From contig PAZC01000042.1 of the NCBI GenBank assembly GCA_002716045.1, forward strand, positions 1-52,159: 52,159 nucleotides of DNA. The letters are read 5' to 3'. The translations under genes were made by a program, and so were the position numbers. Positions 7,334 through 16,306 of the stretch are shown here, piece after piece (position 1 is the first letter of the stretch; each line of letters starts with the position of its first letter). The DNA is from Opitutia bacterium. Lineage in GTDB: Bacteria; Verrucomicrobiota; Verrucomicrobiia; Opitutales; Seribacteraceae. The notes beneath the pieces were generated by a model. The model saw nothing but the letters and a program-made list of their open reading frames with translations. It did no database searches and was not told the DNA's origin.

Positions 7334-9262
7334 TCAGAGGCGCGAAATAGTGGGGGGGACCAAAATGGTATAGCCTGATTTTTCAGCTTTTGTAACGAAG
7401 CCTTTTGGAGGGTGGGATTCGTTTTTTTTAATGATGACAGCGGAAACGGGATGGGCGGCAAGTAGTTCGCTGATGTTGATGTTTTGGAACTGTTCGAGAA
7501 TCGAGGTGAGTTGTTTTTGGCGAACCGTGGGCTTCATGTTCTTTTTGTAGTTCAGGAGCCAGTTTCCCAAGCCTGGTTCAATCAGTGCTCGAGTGACTAG
7601 TTGTCGACCTTTGAAAGAGTCGTATTCCGCAAAAGTTGGATTTGGCTCGAAGAATTCGGCGAGCCGCTCTTCGTCCCATTCGAAAATCTTAGCGTGGAGT
7701 AGGATTCGTTCAAGGATTCGAGCTTCGTTTATTTGATTCGATGCGGCGCTTGTAAGGAGAGAGACCTGGGGCGACATCGATGGAGTTAGCAGGCTGGAAA
7801 CAAGGTCTTCGAAGACAACAATTGTATTCGGTTCCAACTCAAGTTCTGCGGCGAGATCAAATTGTTTTTGTATCTCGGTCATGGGAACAACCACATTTTT
7901 TTCGTGAGCACTTTGGATGGCGAATGCATTGCCCCAAACGAACCCACAAAATATCGCTATTCCCGTTGTCGTCCAAGCGATGCGTGGTTCGTGTAGACTC
8001 TTGTGGCAGAAGCTTGCGACTTTTTCGCGGAACTTTGTCCAGATCTTGTCGTGAGGAATTCGCCGGATGGGGCGTTGAATGGAGATGAAGTGAAGAAAAG
8101 GAAGGAAATAGAGATAGCGGAAGAACAGGTTGGAGATTCGGTGGAAATATAATTCGGAATCGATTGAACCACCGCTGATGAAGGGTAGGGCTCCGACGAA
8201 TAGATCTACGGCCAAAGCCAGGAAGACGGGACCGAAGCGATGGAAGAGTTCGTGTTTGTCGACCCGAAAGACCACGAACGTGAAGGCTAGCAACAGCAAG
8301 GGTAAGGCATGGGAAGCAAACCAACCCCAATCACTTGTGAGCAAAGGAGAGCTTGCTTCAGCTGCAAACATCTTGTCTAGCAATTGCTGGCCGACTGCAG
8401 ACTTCAGCGCGACCAAGAAAGGTGCGACGCATGCTCCGGAGATCAGGAAAAAGATGGCCCATCGGCTCAAAACTAGGCGCAGATCCAGGATACCTTTGGA
8501 TTTCCGAATTTGGTAAGGAATCCAAAGAGTGAAGAAAACGGCCCCAGCGATGAAGTTGAAAGCGTATACATGAATCTGAACACCCCACAGGAGAGATAGT
8601 CCGATGAGTCGTCCTTTCGTGCAACCAGTGGAGCCGATGGTCGCAAGAAAGGGGAAGAGGAAGCAAGCCAAAGAGATTCCAGGAAAAGGGAACCTCGAGA
8701 TTTCAGGAATTCGGGCGTAAAAGATGGAAGACCAATCTCCTGAATTTAGCGCATTCATGGCAGCAGGGCCGAAATGGAAACCCGAAAAGTATCCTGTGCC
8801 GAGCAAAGCCAACAAGATGGCCCATGTCTTCGATACAAAGCGGGAAAAGATCAGATAGGCCAACCAAAAGTTGAGAACTGGAAGAACGCCGTGGCAGAAT
8901 AGTAAAAAGAAGTTCAGGTTTCCTAGGGCCACACAGTTAAGAAGCAGTCCCGATATCAGGAAGCTTATCGTGGGGAACACGGATAAGCCGGAGAGTTCTT
9001 GGTCGTAGGATGGAGCCAAAGGAAACGGTGTGTCTAGCGAGAAGGCATTGGCAAACGGCAAATAGGCGATTATCTCTTCCCAGTGTATAGCTGAGACTCC
9101 TAGTGCTCCTTGAAGGTGAGGCCACTCGCTGCTCGTAAGAATCAAGAGATCCCCCAACGAATAAGTCACCAACAGCAAAATGGAAAGACCCCATACGATG
9201 CTCGCAGGCAACCTCTCTGAAGAGAGTGCGTCCAAAGGCAAAAGTTTCCTTAAAATGCTCAA
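7334..9262 (-). CDS. Large polytopic membrane protein, possibly a GT-C-type glycosyltransferase
   Basis: I do not recognise a named family. The 642-residue protein has about eleven hydrophobic segments between residues 22 and roughly 440, then a C-terminal region of about 200 residues that looks soluble. Between the first two segments is a polar loop with Asp and Glu residues. That layout resembles GT-C glycosyltransferases or polysaccharide polymerases that use polyprenyl-linked donors. The only start after the previous stop is a TTG at 9262, 13 bases behind the phosphatase gene, so the start is less certain. Its place between phosphatase and epimerase genes supports a polysaccharide role; specific chemistry is not visible. 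Confidence 0.7.
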   Translation of the reverse strand: MSILRKLLPLDALSSERLPASIVWGLSILLLVTYSLGDLLILTSSEWPHLQGALGVSAIHWEEIIAYLPFANAFSLDTPFPLAPSYDQELSGLSVFPTISFLISGLLLNCVALGNLNFFLLFCHGVLPVLNFWLAYLIFSRFVSKTWAILLALLGTGYFSGFHFGPAAMNALNSGDWSSIFYARIPEISRFPFPGISLACFLFPFLATIGSTGCTKGRLIGLSLLWGVQIHVYAFNFIAGAVFFTLWIPYQIRKSKGILDLRLVLSRWAIFFLISGACVAPFLVALKSAVGQQLLDKMFAAEASSPLLTSDWGWFASHALPLLLLAFTFVVFRVDKHELFHRFGPVFLALAVDLFVGALPFISGGSIDSELYFHRISNLFFRYLYFLPFLHFISIQRPIRRIPHDKIWTKFREKVASFCHKSLHEPRIAWTTTGIAIFCGFVWGNAFAIQSAHEKNVVVPMTEIQKQFDLAAELELEPNTIVVFEDLVSSLLTPSMSPQVSLLTSAASNQINEARILERILLHAKIFEWDEERLAEFFEPNPTFAEYDSFKGRQLVTRALIEPGLGNWLLNYKKNMKPTVRQKQLTSILEQFQNINISELLAAHPVSAVIIKKNESHPPKGFVTKAEKSGYTILVPPTISRL

Positions 9263-9275
9263 TGGAATAATGCTG

Positions 9276-10034
9276 TTATAAAGTTACTCGTCCGTTACTT
9301 GCGGTCACGGTGAAGGTTCCATTTGAAGCAAGGGGAGAGAAAGCTATCTCACCCCCTGCAGCTTCCACCAGAGCGAGTCCCGCCGCGACATCCCACAGAA
9401 AGACATTTTCTTCATGATAGATTTCCCAAACTCCGCTGGCCACATATGTGAGAGAAAGGGCGGCTGATCCTATCATTCGAATCTTCTTGAATTGCTTTAC
9501 GCAGGAAATGAATTTCGCAAGATTTTCGGAATCGTAGCTCCGTCCGGTGGGGAATCCCGTGGCCATCACGGATTGCCCCACTTCTGCAATTGCGGAGACC
9601 TGCAAAGGTTTGCCGTCCACCTCGGCCCCTTGCCCGACCACGCCTCGATATAAATGGTCGCCGTTCAAATCAAGTATAACACCCAAGGTGGGCTTGCCGT
9701 CAGTCCATAGGGCAATGGAAACACAGGACAGGGGAAATCCACGGGCAAAGTTCATGGTGCCGTCCAGGGGGTCTACAATCCAGCAAGGGCCCTTTGCGGG
9801 CAGTTCTGGAGGGGCATCAGCCTCTTCGGATACTCTGGGATGCGGACTGGCCGATAAAATGTCCAAGATGATCTTCTCTGCCGTCAGGTCAGCTTGTGTT
9901 TTAAGATCTTTGCCTGCGGCCTTGGTGATGCCGGCATCCGTCAAGAAGTTTTGCTTTAGAACCTTGCCTGCAGCCCGAGCCGCTTCCTCGGCCAGGTTCA
10001 GTTCGCTTTGGAGCGATGTATCTTTGAACTTCAA
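9276..10034 (-). CDS. Inositol-monophosphatase-family phosphatase
   Basis: This Mg-dependent phosphatase has the family signature: an SEE metal motif near residue 70, VDPLDGTMNFARGFP at about 87-101, and WDVAAGLALVEAAGG near the C-terminus. The family includes inositol monophosphatase, histidinol phosphatase and PAP phosphatase. In sugar-nucleotide clusters it often removes phosphate from a pathway intermediate. I place the start at a TTG (10034) because TTGA overlaps the stop of the upstream cytidylyltransferase-like gene by 4 bp, as at other junctions here. An earlier TTG at 10052 adds six residues. The protein has 252 residues, normal for the family. Its substrate is unknown. Confidence 0.87.
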   Translation of the reverse strand: MKFKDTSLQSELNLAEEAARAAGKVLKQNFLTDAGITKAAGKDLKTQADLTAEKIILDILSASPHPRVSEEADAPPELPAKGPCWIVDPLDGTMNFARGFPLSCVSIALWTDGKPTLGVILDLNGDHLYRGVVGQGAEVDGKPLQVSAIAEVGQSVMATGFPTGRSYDSENLAKFISCVKQFKKIRMIGSAALSLTYVASGVWEIYHEENVFLWDVAAGLALVEAAGGEIAFSPLASNGTFTVTASNGRVTL

Positions 10035-10693
10035 GAATGAACCAATGGCCAAAGTGCCTCTGCTATACGGAGGTCTTCCTCGGTCTTGATGACATGAGAG
10101 GCCATGGGATTAATGGGGAAAAAAGCGACCTTACCCGAATAAGTCGCGCATTGTTTTGCTTCGACTGCGGCCAGATAGGCGGAGCGTCGCCATCCTGTGA
10201 TACTCCAAGAGATTCGTTGGATTGGAAGGAGGTCTTGCGAGTTCGTTTTTCGGGAATAGGTGAAATTGATGGGCTTGGAGTCGAAGGCGCATTCTATGTG
10301 AACCTCTTCACAGCTAAGCAAAACATCTGATTTACCCGTCCTCAATACTTCAACAAAACTGGTGATTTCCTCAGTTTTCAACAAGGGGGCTATGCTGTGA
10401 ACTTGCACAAGGTATTCGCATTCGTGTGCTCGTAGAAATTCTGCCACGTACTGTTCACTGGTAGCTTGATTAGATCCGAGTTCCTCTGGACGCTTATGGA
10501 AGTGGACTCCTTCTTTTTCTGCGAATTTTGAGAATTCGTCGTTTTCCGAGTTTAGCCAAACCTCTTCAAAGACTCCTGCGTTCAGGCATTTTCGAATCGC
10601 TATTGTCACTATGGGAACACCTGCTAATTCCCGTAGGTTTTTGCGAGCCAGCCTTTGGCTCCCCATACGGGCGGGAATCATGGCTATAATCAT
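10031..10693 (-). CDS. CMP-sugar-synthase-like cytidylyltransferase (NeuA/KdsB superfamily)
   Basis: The N-terminus IIAMIPARMGSQRLARKN carries the IPARxGSxRLxxKN signature of acylneuraminate cytidylyltransferases, which activate sialic acid, Kdo or related sugars with CTP. A QVHSIAPLLKTEE segment fits the region that follows the metal-binding Asp in this fold. The start is the ATG at 10693, overlapping the ABC ATPase stop by 4 bp (ATGA); a start at 10714 would add seven residues. At 220 residues the length is normal. No neuB- or kdsA-type synthase lies in the window, so the sugar is unknown. It could be a nonulosonate or a simpler sugar. Confidence 0.82.
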   Translation of the reverse strand: MIIAMIPARMGSQRLARKNLRELAGVPIVTIAIRKCLNAGVFEEVWLNSENDEFSKFAEKEGVHFHKRPEELGSNQATSEQYVAEFLRAHECEYLVQVHSIAPLLKTEEITSFVEVLRTGKSDVLLSCEEVHIECAFDSKPINFTYSRKTNSQDLLPIQRISWSITGWRRSAYLAAVEAKQCATYSGKVAFFPINPMASHVIKTEEDLRIAEALWPLVHS

Positions 10694-11943
10694 TTGGCCG
10701 TGTCGGGTATCCATTGATGGGGCAGATGCACGATACCATGCCTGAAAAGATCCCGTTCTTGGTTTTGAGCGGTTACTTGGAAATTAAGCATGGGTAGGCG
10801 ATGCAGATATTCTGGTCCATCTTGTATGATTACGACCAAGACGTAATCTCCAGGGATCACGCTGAAATTGCTTACTTCTACGGAACCTTTGATGCAATTC
10901 TCGTTTGCCCGAATTTCATGTTCATCCAATTCGTTGTTGATCGTGGCTAGCAGCGTGCCATCTGCCTTATGAAAGCGGAAAGTGAGGTTAATTGGATGCG
11001 GAATGGATGTCAGAAAAGAATATTCGACGAAGAAAGGTATGTTTGAAGATATTCTTTTTGTTGAAATATCCCCCTCTTTAATCAACGAGACTCGTACCTC
11101 GCTAATTAGAGGGTGGTTTTCCACGATTGGTCCGAAGGCAAATTTCCAACTGTCTTCAGAGGCGGTCTCGACAGAACTTTCCTCCTCTTGGCAAAACTGT
11201 AGATATTTCCGAGAAATCTCCTTGGTTTCCCCTTCATCGTACACCGTTCCTTTTTCCAGCCAAAGGCAACGGTCGGCATACTGGATGGTGTGAGCGATAT
11301 TGTGGGAAACTAAAATGGAAGCAACGCCCGATCTCTTGAGTTCATTGATTCGGGCCAAGCATTTTGATTGAAAACCAAAGTCACCTACGGCCAGCACTTC
11401 GTCGAGCAGGATCACGTTTGGAGAAAATCGTGTAGCTATGGCGAAACCAAGTCTCACTGCCATTCCCGAGCTGTAACTTTGAACGGGAGCGTCTATGAAT
11501 TCGCCGATCCCGGCAAAGTCGAGAATCTCGTCCATGCCTGCCTCCACTTCCTTCTTTGTAAGACCTAATACAGCACCATTGATATAAGCGTTCTCTCTGC
11601 CCGAGAGCAAGGGATTGAAACCAGCCCCTAATGCAATTAGAGCACCTGTTCTCCCTTTTACTCGCAGACTGCCAGAGTCCGGTCTCATTAGATTGTTTAT
11701 GATTTTCAGCAAAGTGGTCTTGCCTGCACCGTTGCGCCCGATGAGACCTAGGCATTCCCCTTGTCTTAATGAAAAGGATATATCGTTGAGAGCCCAGAAC
11801 TCCTCTTTTCGCAAGCTTGCTTTAGAGCTGTTTCGACCAATTAAATCAGAACCGATGTCCAGGGCTCCATACCACAACGATCGTCGCAGTTTCCGGCAGA
11901 ATTTCTTGCCTAAGTTTTCTGCTTGGACGAGAATTTCGCTCAT
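10690..11943 (-). CDS. wzt: Polysaccharide ABC exporter ATPase with carbohydrate-binding tail (Wzt type)
   Basis: The first 240 residues or so form an ABC ATPase: Walker A GLIGRNGAGKTT, signature SYSSGMAVRLGF, Walker B VILLDEVLAVGD and a switch histidine in LVSHN. The last 150 residues or so are a beta-rich extension typical of the Wzt C-terminal domain, which recognises the modified non-reducing end of the glycan before export. The total length of 417 supports the two-domain type. It starts with ATG directly after the stop of the permease gene. With the permease it should move a completed lipid-linked polysaccharide across the inner membrane. The presence of the binding domain implies that a terminal modification acts as an export signal. 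Confidence 0.93.
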   Translation of the reverse strand: MSEILVQAENLGKKFCRKLRRSLWYGALDIGSDLIGRNSSKASLRKEEFWALNDISFSLRQGECLGLIGRNGAGKTTLLKIINNLMRPDSGSLRVKGRTGALIALGAGFNPLLSGRENAYINGAVLGLTKKEVEAGMDEILDFAGIGEFIDAPVQSYSSGMAVRLGFAIATRFSPNVILLDEVLAVGDFGFQSKCLARINELKRSGVASILVSHNIAHTIQYADRCLWLEKGTVYDEGETKEISRKYLQFCQEEESSVETASEDSWKFAFGPIVENHPLISEVRVSLIKEGDISTKRISSNIPFFVEYSFLTSIPHPINLTFRFHKADGTLLATINNELDEHEIRANENCIKGSVEVSNFSVIPGDYVLVVIIQDGPEYLHRLPMLNFQVTAQNQERDLFRHGIVHLPHQWIPDTAK

Positions 11944-12786
11944 TTAGGCTCCCATTCTGCCGATGAGGTGGGGCATCGAGATACGATAAAAAAGGAAGCC
12001 GGAAATTGCGACAATAGAAGAGACTCCGGCGACAATTAAGAAATTTTCCATATGCGGCGTTGGTTGAGAAATTAGCCAATTACGAGCAGTCAATAGAGCG
12101 GGACTTACGGGATTCCACTGCGCCAAAACTGCTGCAAAACCATCTTTCGGCGGAGGATAAAGGGCTGGCGTCAGTAACATCCAAATGCCCGTTGCCAGTC
12201 CCATTCCTCTTTGGACGTCTCCGAAAAGCATGGCAAGAGGCGTTAGCAGCAAGCCGATGGCTAAGCCTAATATGATGAGCCCCAAAAAACCCAATGGAAA
12301 AAGCAATGCCGTGGATGTAATGGGGATATCGTAGATGAAGAGCACTGGGATTAGTAGAGCGAGCCTTATCAAGAAATTGAAAATCACTTCTCCGAGTCCT
12401 GCGAGTACGAGGGCTTCTCTTGGGAAATTTACCTTTATCAGCATCGCTTTGTTGACGCTCACGGACTTGATCGGACTATTCAGCGCATCGACGAAGTTTT
12501 GCCACAGGAGTGTGCCGAGCATTGCATATGCAGGGTAGGGAATAGGTGTGTCGCCGATCGAGAGAATGTTCTGCGAGTTGAGGAAGGTAAAGGTGAGCGT
12601 AGTGAACAATGGCGGCAGGAATACCCACACGTAACCGAGAAAGCTTTGACGGTAGGCAGCTTTCAGGTCACGAACAAACAATTGCCAAGCGAGCTCGCGG
12701 GAAGCATGAACATCCTTCAGCAGAGCCCAAACTAGCTTCCTTGGATGACGCAGGGGAGATTCAACGGAAATAATTGTTGTTTTCAT
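11944..12786 (-). CDS. wzm: Polysaccharide ABC exporter permease (Wzm type)
   Basis: This 280-residue protein belongs to the ABC-2 family. The N-terminal LAWQLFVRDLKAAYRQSFLGYVW-like region (about residues 34-56) is the characteristic cytoplasmic interface motif of Wzm/KpsM exporters. Six hydrophobic segments follow between about residues 55 and 275. The ATG start at 12786 is 19 bases behind the exosortase gene, and the stop abuts the ATPase start. It should form the membrane channel of the exporter. That the locus uses ABC-dependent export, rather than Wzx/Wzy, is a direct reading of this pair. Confidence 0.93.
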   Translation of the reverse strand: MKTTIISVESPLRHPRKLVWALLKDVHASRELAWQLFVRDLKAAYRQSFLGYVWVFLPPLFTTLTFTFLNSQNILSIGDTPIPYPAYAMLGTLLWQNFVDALNSPIKSVSVNKAMLIKVNFPREALVLAGLGEVIFNFLIRLALLIPVLFIYDIPITSTALLFPLGFLGLIILGLAIGLLLTPLAMLFGDVQRGMGLATGIWMLLTPALYPPPKDGFAAVLAQWNPVSPALLTARNWLISQPTPHMENFLIVAGVSSIVAISGFLFYRISMPHLIGRMGA

Positions 12787-12805
12787 CCGGGAAAGCCTAG
12801 CTTGT

Positions 12806-14473
12806 TCAAGACTCGGGCTTCAGTCGCTGCTGCACTTGGTCGGCGAGTTTTAGTTTTGCAGTTTCTAGATCCAGAACATTGCCCACGCACATTGCAATCA
12901 TGGTGCCACCCACATTTCGATTACCATTCCACGCCGACTTGATTCGACTGCTGAAGTTGTACCCGCCTTGAGGGAAGCCAGGGAATTGGTTGCCATGTAT
13001 CTTGCTTGGCCAAAAGCATCGAAACACAAAGAGACGACTACCTTCTTTTTCGAATTCGTACCCTTCGAAAGGAACCTCATGTCCGCCAATGGAAATTATT
13101 GTTATTTCTGGCATTTGCCCAGGTGGAGGATTGATTTTTCTTAATCCTGACAAAGGTAGGCATGCGTCGGGTGAATGTGTCGAAAGCACTGCCATGCAAG
13201 CTCCCCCCGATTTCCAGGAACAGGCAAAGCCTTGCCAGTACTCTCCGTGAGGATTTAGTTCCAAAGTGCCAGCCGATGTTTTTTTCGCAAAGCGGATATC
13301 CTGCCATTTTGTGGAAATGGCGCTTTCGTAGTGTAGTTGGGCTTCTATTTGTTGAGATGGTCGAATTTCTTCGACCCATGCATTCCCATCCCCGCCTGAG
13401 AAATCGACCTCAAGTGGAGGAATTGAGATCATATGGCGTTCATTCATGTAGTAATGAAAGCTGGAGAAAGACAATGTGAAGACTACTATGCTTAAACCCA
13501 TAATGGAGAAAGGGATCGGTAGACTGGTCTTCAGGGAGCTTAATTTGATTTCTTTTTCGGATAATGAATGATGGTCGGCTCCACCCTTGATTAATTGAGA
13601 GCATATTATCAGTCCCAACAATATGAAACCAGTTTCCAGTAAGCCCGCTGCATCGTGCCATTCCTCCACCAATGAGATTTTCCCTCGAGCCGCAAAGGAA
13701 GCTAGAATGAACGCCCTGACGACATTGGCCAACAAAGAGAACGAAAAGCCGATAAAGCAGAAGAGTATTCGGGTAAAGACGGTGAATTGGTAAAAATGAC
13801 CAATAAACAAGCTAGCTACAAGTGACGCTTGAAGACCTCTTATGCCACTGCAGGCTTCGTCAACGCCAACTTTTCCAAAAGGTGGCACATGAATTACATG
13901 CCCCTCCAATTCTGCATGGTAACCAAGTAACAGAAGCGAATCTACGATGATTTTGCTGACTTTTCCTTGTAGCCATAGCGTCAACTGCAAGTCCGTCGCC
14001 AAAGGCCATGGCACCGCGACTAAAAAGAATGAAACGGCAAAGGCCAATGCTCTGACCTTGGACCATCCTCCTTGATAATGAAACATTGTGAATGTCGCCA
14101 GCATGGCCAGTCCTACGAAGGCCATGTTGATTAAACGCCAATCTGAATTCGCTTCTCTAATAATCCAGACAGGAAAGATCATCAGAATGCTTGTTCCCCC
14201 GATAAGCCATAGCGCATAAGGGAATCCATTGGATTTCTTGGCGGTTTTCTCTTTGGATGCAAAGGATGTTTTTGATGCGAAGTATATGCACATTAACGGG
14301 ATTAGCCATCCATGGGCATATTGTGCGTTAATTCGCCAAACCAAACTGAGCTGGAATATCACCATTAACCAAACGCTTCCAAGCAGTGCTGAGCCTAGTC
14401 GAGTGCACCAAACTGATGAATCGATTAGGCTGCCTTCGGACTGCGATTTCTCTTCTCTGGAATGACTGCTCAT
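12806..14473 (-). CDS. Exosortase with fused C-terminal EpsI domain
   Basis: Residues 1-300 or so form the eight-helix exosortase core with its catalytic residues all present: Cys208 in DEACSGIRG, Arg253 in NVVRAF and His273 in EWHDAAGL. Exosortases cleave and probably re-attach proteins that carry a C-terminal PEP-CTERM-like signal in the inner membrane. After one more hydrophobic segment (about 320-340), residues 345-555 form an EpsI/DUF3485-like periplasmic domain, usually a separate gene or C-terminal fusion in EPS loci. The ATG at 14473 overlaps the TPR gene stop by 4 bp (ATGA). No substrate with a sorting tail was seen in this window. Confidence 0.9.
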   Translation of the reverse strand: MSSHSREEKSQSEGSLIDSSVWCTRLGSALLGSVWLMVIFQLSLVWRINAQYAHGWLIPLMCIYFASKTSFASKEKTAKKSNGFPYALWLIGGTSILMIFPVWIIREANSDWRLINMAFVGLAMLATFTMFHYQGGWSKVRALAFAVSFFLVAVPWPLATDLQLTLWLQGKVSKIIVDSLLLLGYHAELEGHVIHVPPFGKVGVDEACSGIRGLQASLVASLFIGHFYQFTVFTRILFCFIGFSFSLLANVVRAFILASFAARGKISLVEEWHDAAGLLETGFILLGLIICSQLIKGGADHHSLSEKEIKLSSLKTSLPIPFSIMGLSIVVFTLSFSSFHYYMNERHMISIPPLEVDFSGGDGNAWVEEIRPSQQIEAQLHYESAISTKWQDIRFAKKTSAGTLELNPHGEYWQGFACSWKSGGACMAVLSTHSPDACLPLSGLRKINPPPGQMPEITIISIGGHEVPFEGYEFEKEGSRLFVFRCFWPSKIHGNQFPGFPQGGYNFSSRIKSAWNGNRNVGGTMIAMCVGNVLDLETAKLKLADQVQQRLKPES

Positions 14474-16287
14474 TGTTTGTGGCCGGAAGGAAAGATTGCG
14501 GACAATGCTATAGTTTCGGCGCGACTGGATGATCTCTTGGCAACGGCATTGGCCAAATCGATGGATTCTTCAGTTCGTTGATTCCGGGCCAATGCCACTG
14601 CATAAATTTTGGTCCAGGCTGGGCGTGTTAGTTTCCATGGCGGCCTTGAGATTGCTTTTCCAGGGGCATTCTCCAAGATAGATAGAGCTTCAATAGGGAG
14701 ATCGTTCCGAAGCAAGGCAAGTCCAGCGGTTATGCGGAACTGCAGATCATTGGGAGCGTGAGCAAGATGTTGATTGGATAGGTTTAGCCACTCTTTCAGT
14801 TCGGCTTTAGTGGGATTTTGGGAAAGTAATGCCCAGTAAAGGCGAACGTTCTGGAGTTTGAGATCAACTGGCTTGTCTAGAGCTAAGATACTAATCCATT
14901 TCTGGATATCTGCCAATTTAGCGGTGGCACCTCTGTGCCTGAGCAAACCTTCCGCACAGAAGATTTCATACCTGGAATCATTTGATAGTTTTTCTAGAAT
15001 GTAACAGAGGCTTGGCTCATCAGCTGATTCTGCGAACCATTTGCATACGGCGATCACCTTTCGATTGTCATCGTAAATCGCGTCGACAAGCTTGTTTAGC
15101 TTTATCTTTACTTCGGTGAATTTGCGACTGGCGCTTAATGCTCTGGCCCCAAACGCATAACGCCAATATGCCTGGAGTACGTTTGACTGTTCTAGCTCAA
15201 TTTCCAGAGCCTCGAACCTTCCGAGATTTGCCAAAGCCGCCAATCTGATTTTAAATAAGTCTTCCGAGCGACTTGCCCGACTCAGAGGCAATACTTCGAG
15301 CAGAACTTCCATTTGTCCCATTTTACCTAACCAGTTGGAGTATACCACTAGATCCGAGTCCACACTCAGATCAAAGATCGAGGCACACTTGCTAATCACG
15401 CGATTTCTTTCGTCCGAATCCTTTGCTACGTCCAGTTCCAATGAAAGTAGCCTAAGCCTATCCACGACGGACGGATTATTCTTTTCTAGGAGAACTTGAA
15501 GTTCGACGATCTCCTCCTGCGCAAGTGGTCGAACAAGATGAACCAATGAGAAGTGACGAATTGCCTCGATGGCTGTTTGTCCATCGCCTTCAGCTAGTTT
15601 CCGAAGTAATGATTTCGCTTCCTCGACCAATTCCGGACGATTGAATCTTATGGCAATCCGACAGAAGATTAGGTCGATCAATGGATCTTTTCCATCTTCT
15701 TTGGCTCGAAGTTTCTGGATTTCCGCTAGAGCTGTTTCTGGATTGCCAACCTCTGCTAGATATTCAGCTTTGGTCATTTGAAATTCTCGCCTTTCCCTGA
15801 AGCGATGGTCTTTTGACAACAGGGCTAACTGACGACGAGCTACCTCTAGAAAGTATTTCCTCTCTGAATTTAGTCTGATTTTCTGATTCTGGGAGCGCTC
15901 ATTCGGTCTCGTTGCTCCTTTAAGCGCAAGATTAACAAGGTGAATTCGGTCTCCCAAGGTAGCTCCTGGCATCTTGATGATGTTTTCCCAGTGGTCCAAT
16001 CCTTTGATCGGATCTACTTTATAGTAAACCTTGGCAAGGTTGCGAGCGATGGTCATGTTTGCAGGAGCCAATAAATATGCTTTTTCCGCAGTCTTTATTG
16101 CATCTTCGTCCTGACCTTGGGTGCTTTTTAGTTTTCCTATCGCTTGATAGCCTTTGGATTGGTCAAGAAATTTCATTGCCTGCCAATTTCGAAGAGGCAA
16201 CATCAAGTCGTCGGATTTGAAGAAAGCTACGCAGAAAGCCACCATGCAAGTGGCTATGAAGTAATAGAGAACGGAATTGTTTCTCAC
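14470..16287 (-). CDS. Membrane-anchored TPR-like repeat protein
   Basis: A 605-residue protein with one N-terminal membrane segment (about residues 8-20, LYYFIATCMVAFCVAFF), then a long helical solenoid. The TPR pattern is clear near residues 55-110 (AIGKLKSTQGQDEDAIKTAE and the following helix) and again near 500-560, while the middle is degenerate. The anchor points to a periplasm-facing or membrane-associated scaffold. Exosortase loci commonly carry a TPR protein. It starts with GTG at 16287, 19 bases after the dehydratase gene, and is coupled to the exosortase gene by ATGA. Its function is probably to organise assembly or export machinery, which is inference. Confidence 0.75.
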   Translation of the reverse strand: MRNNSVLYYFIATCMVAFCVAFFKSDDLMLPLRNWQAMKFLDQSKGYQAIGKLKSTQGQDEDAIKTAEKAYLLAPANMTIARNLAKVYYKVDPIKGLDHWENIIKMPGATLGDRIHLVNLALKGATRPNERSQNQKIRLNSERKYFLEVARRQLALLSKDHRFRERREFQMTKAEYLAEVGNPETALAEIQKLRAKEDGKDPLIDLIFCRIAIRFNRPELVEEAKSLLRKLAEGDGQTAIEAIRHFSLVHLVRPLAQEEIVELQVLLEKNNPSVVDRLRLLSLELDVAKDSDERNRVISKCASIFDLSVDSDLVVYSNWLGKMGQMEVLLEVLPLSRASRSEDLFKIRLAALANLGRFEALEIELEQSNVLQAYWRYAFGARALSASRKFTEVKIKLNKLVDAIYDDNRKVIAVCKWFAESADEPSLCYILEKLSNDSRYEIFCAEGLLRHRGATAKLADIQKWISILALDKPVDLKLQNVRLYWALLSQNPTKAELKEWLNLSNQHLAHAPNDLQFRITAGLALLRNDLPIEALSILENAPGKAISRPPWKLTRPAWTKIYAVALARNQRTEESIDLANAVAKRSSSRAETIALSAIFPSGHKQ

Positions 16288-16306
16288 GCTTTGAAGGGTG
16301 GTTCCA

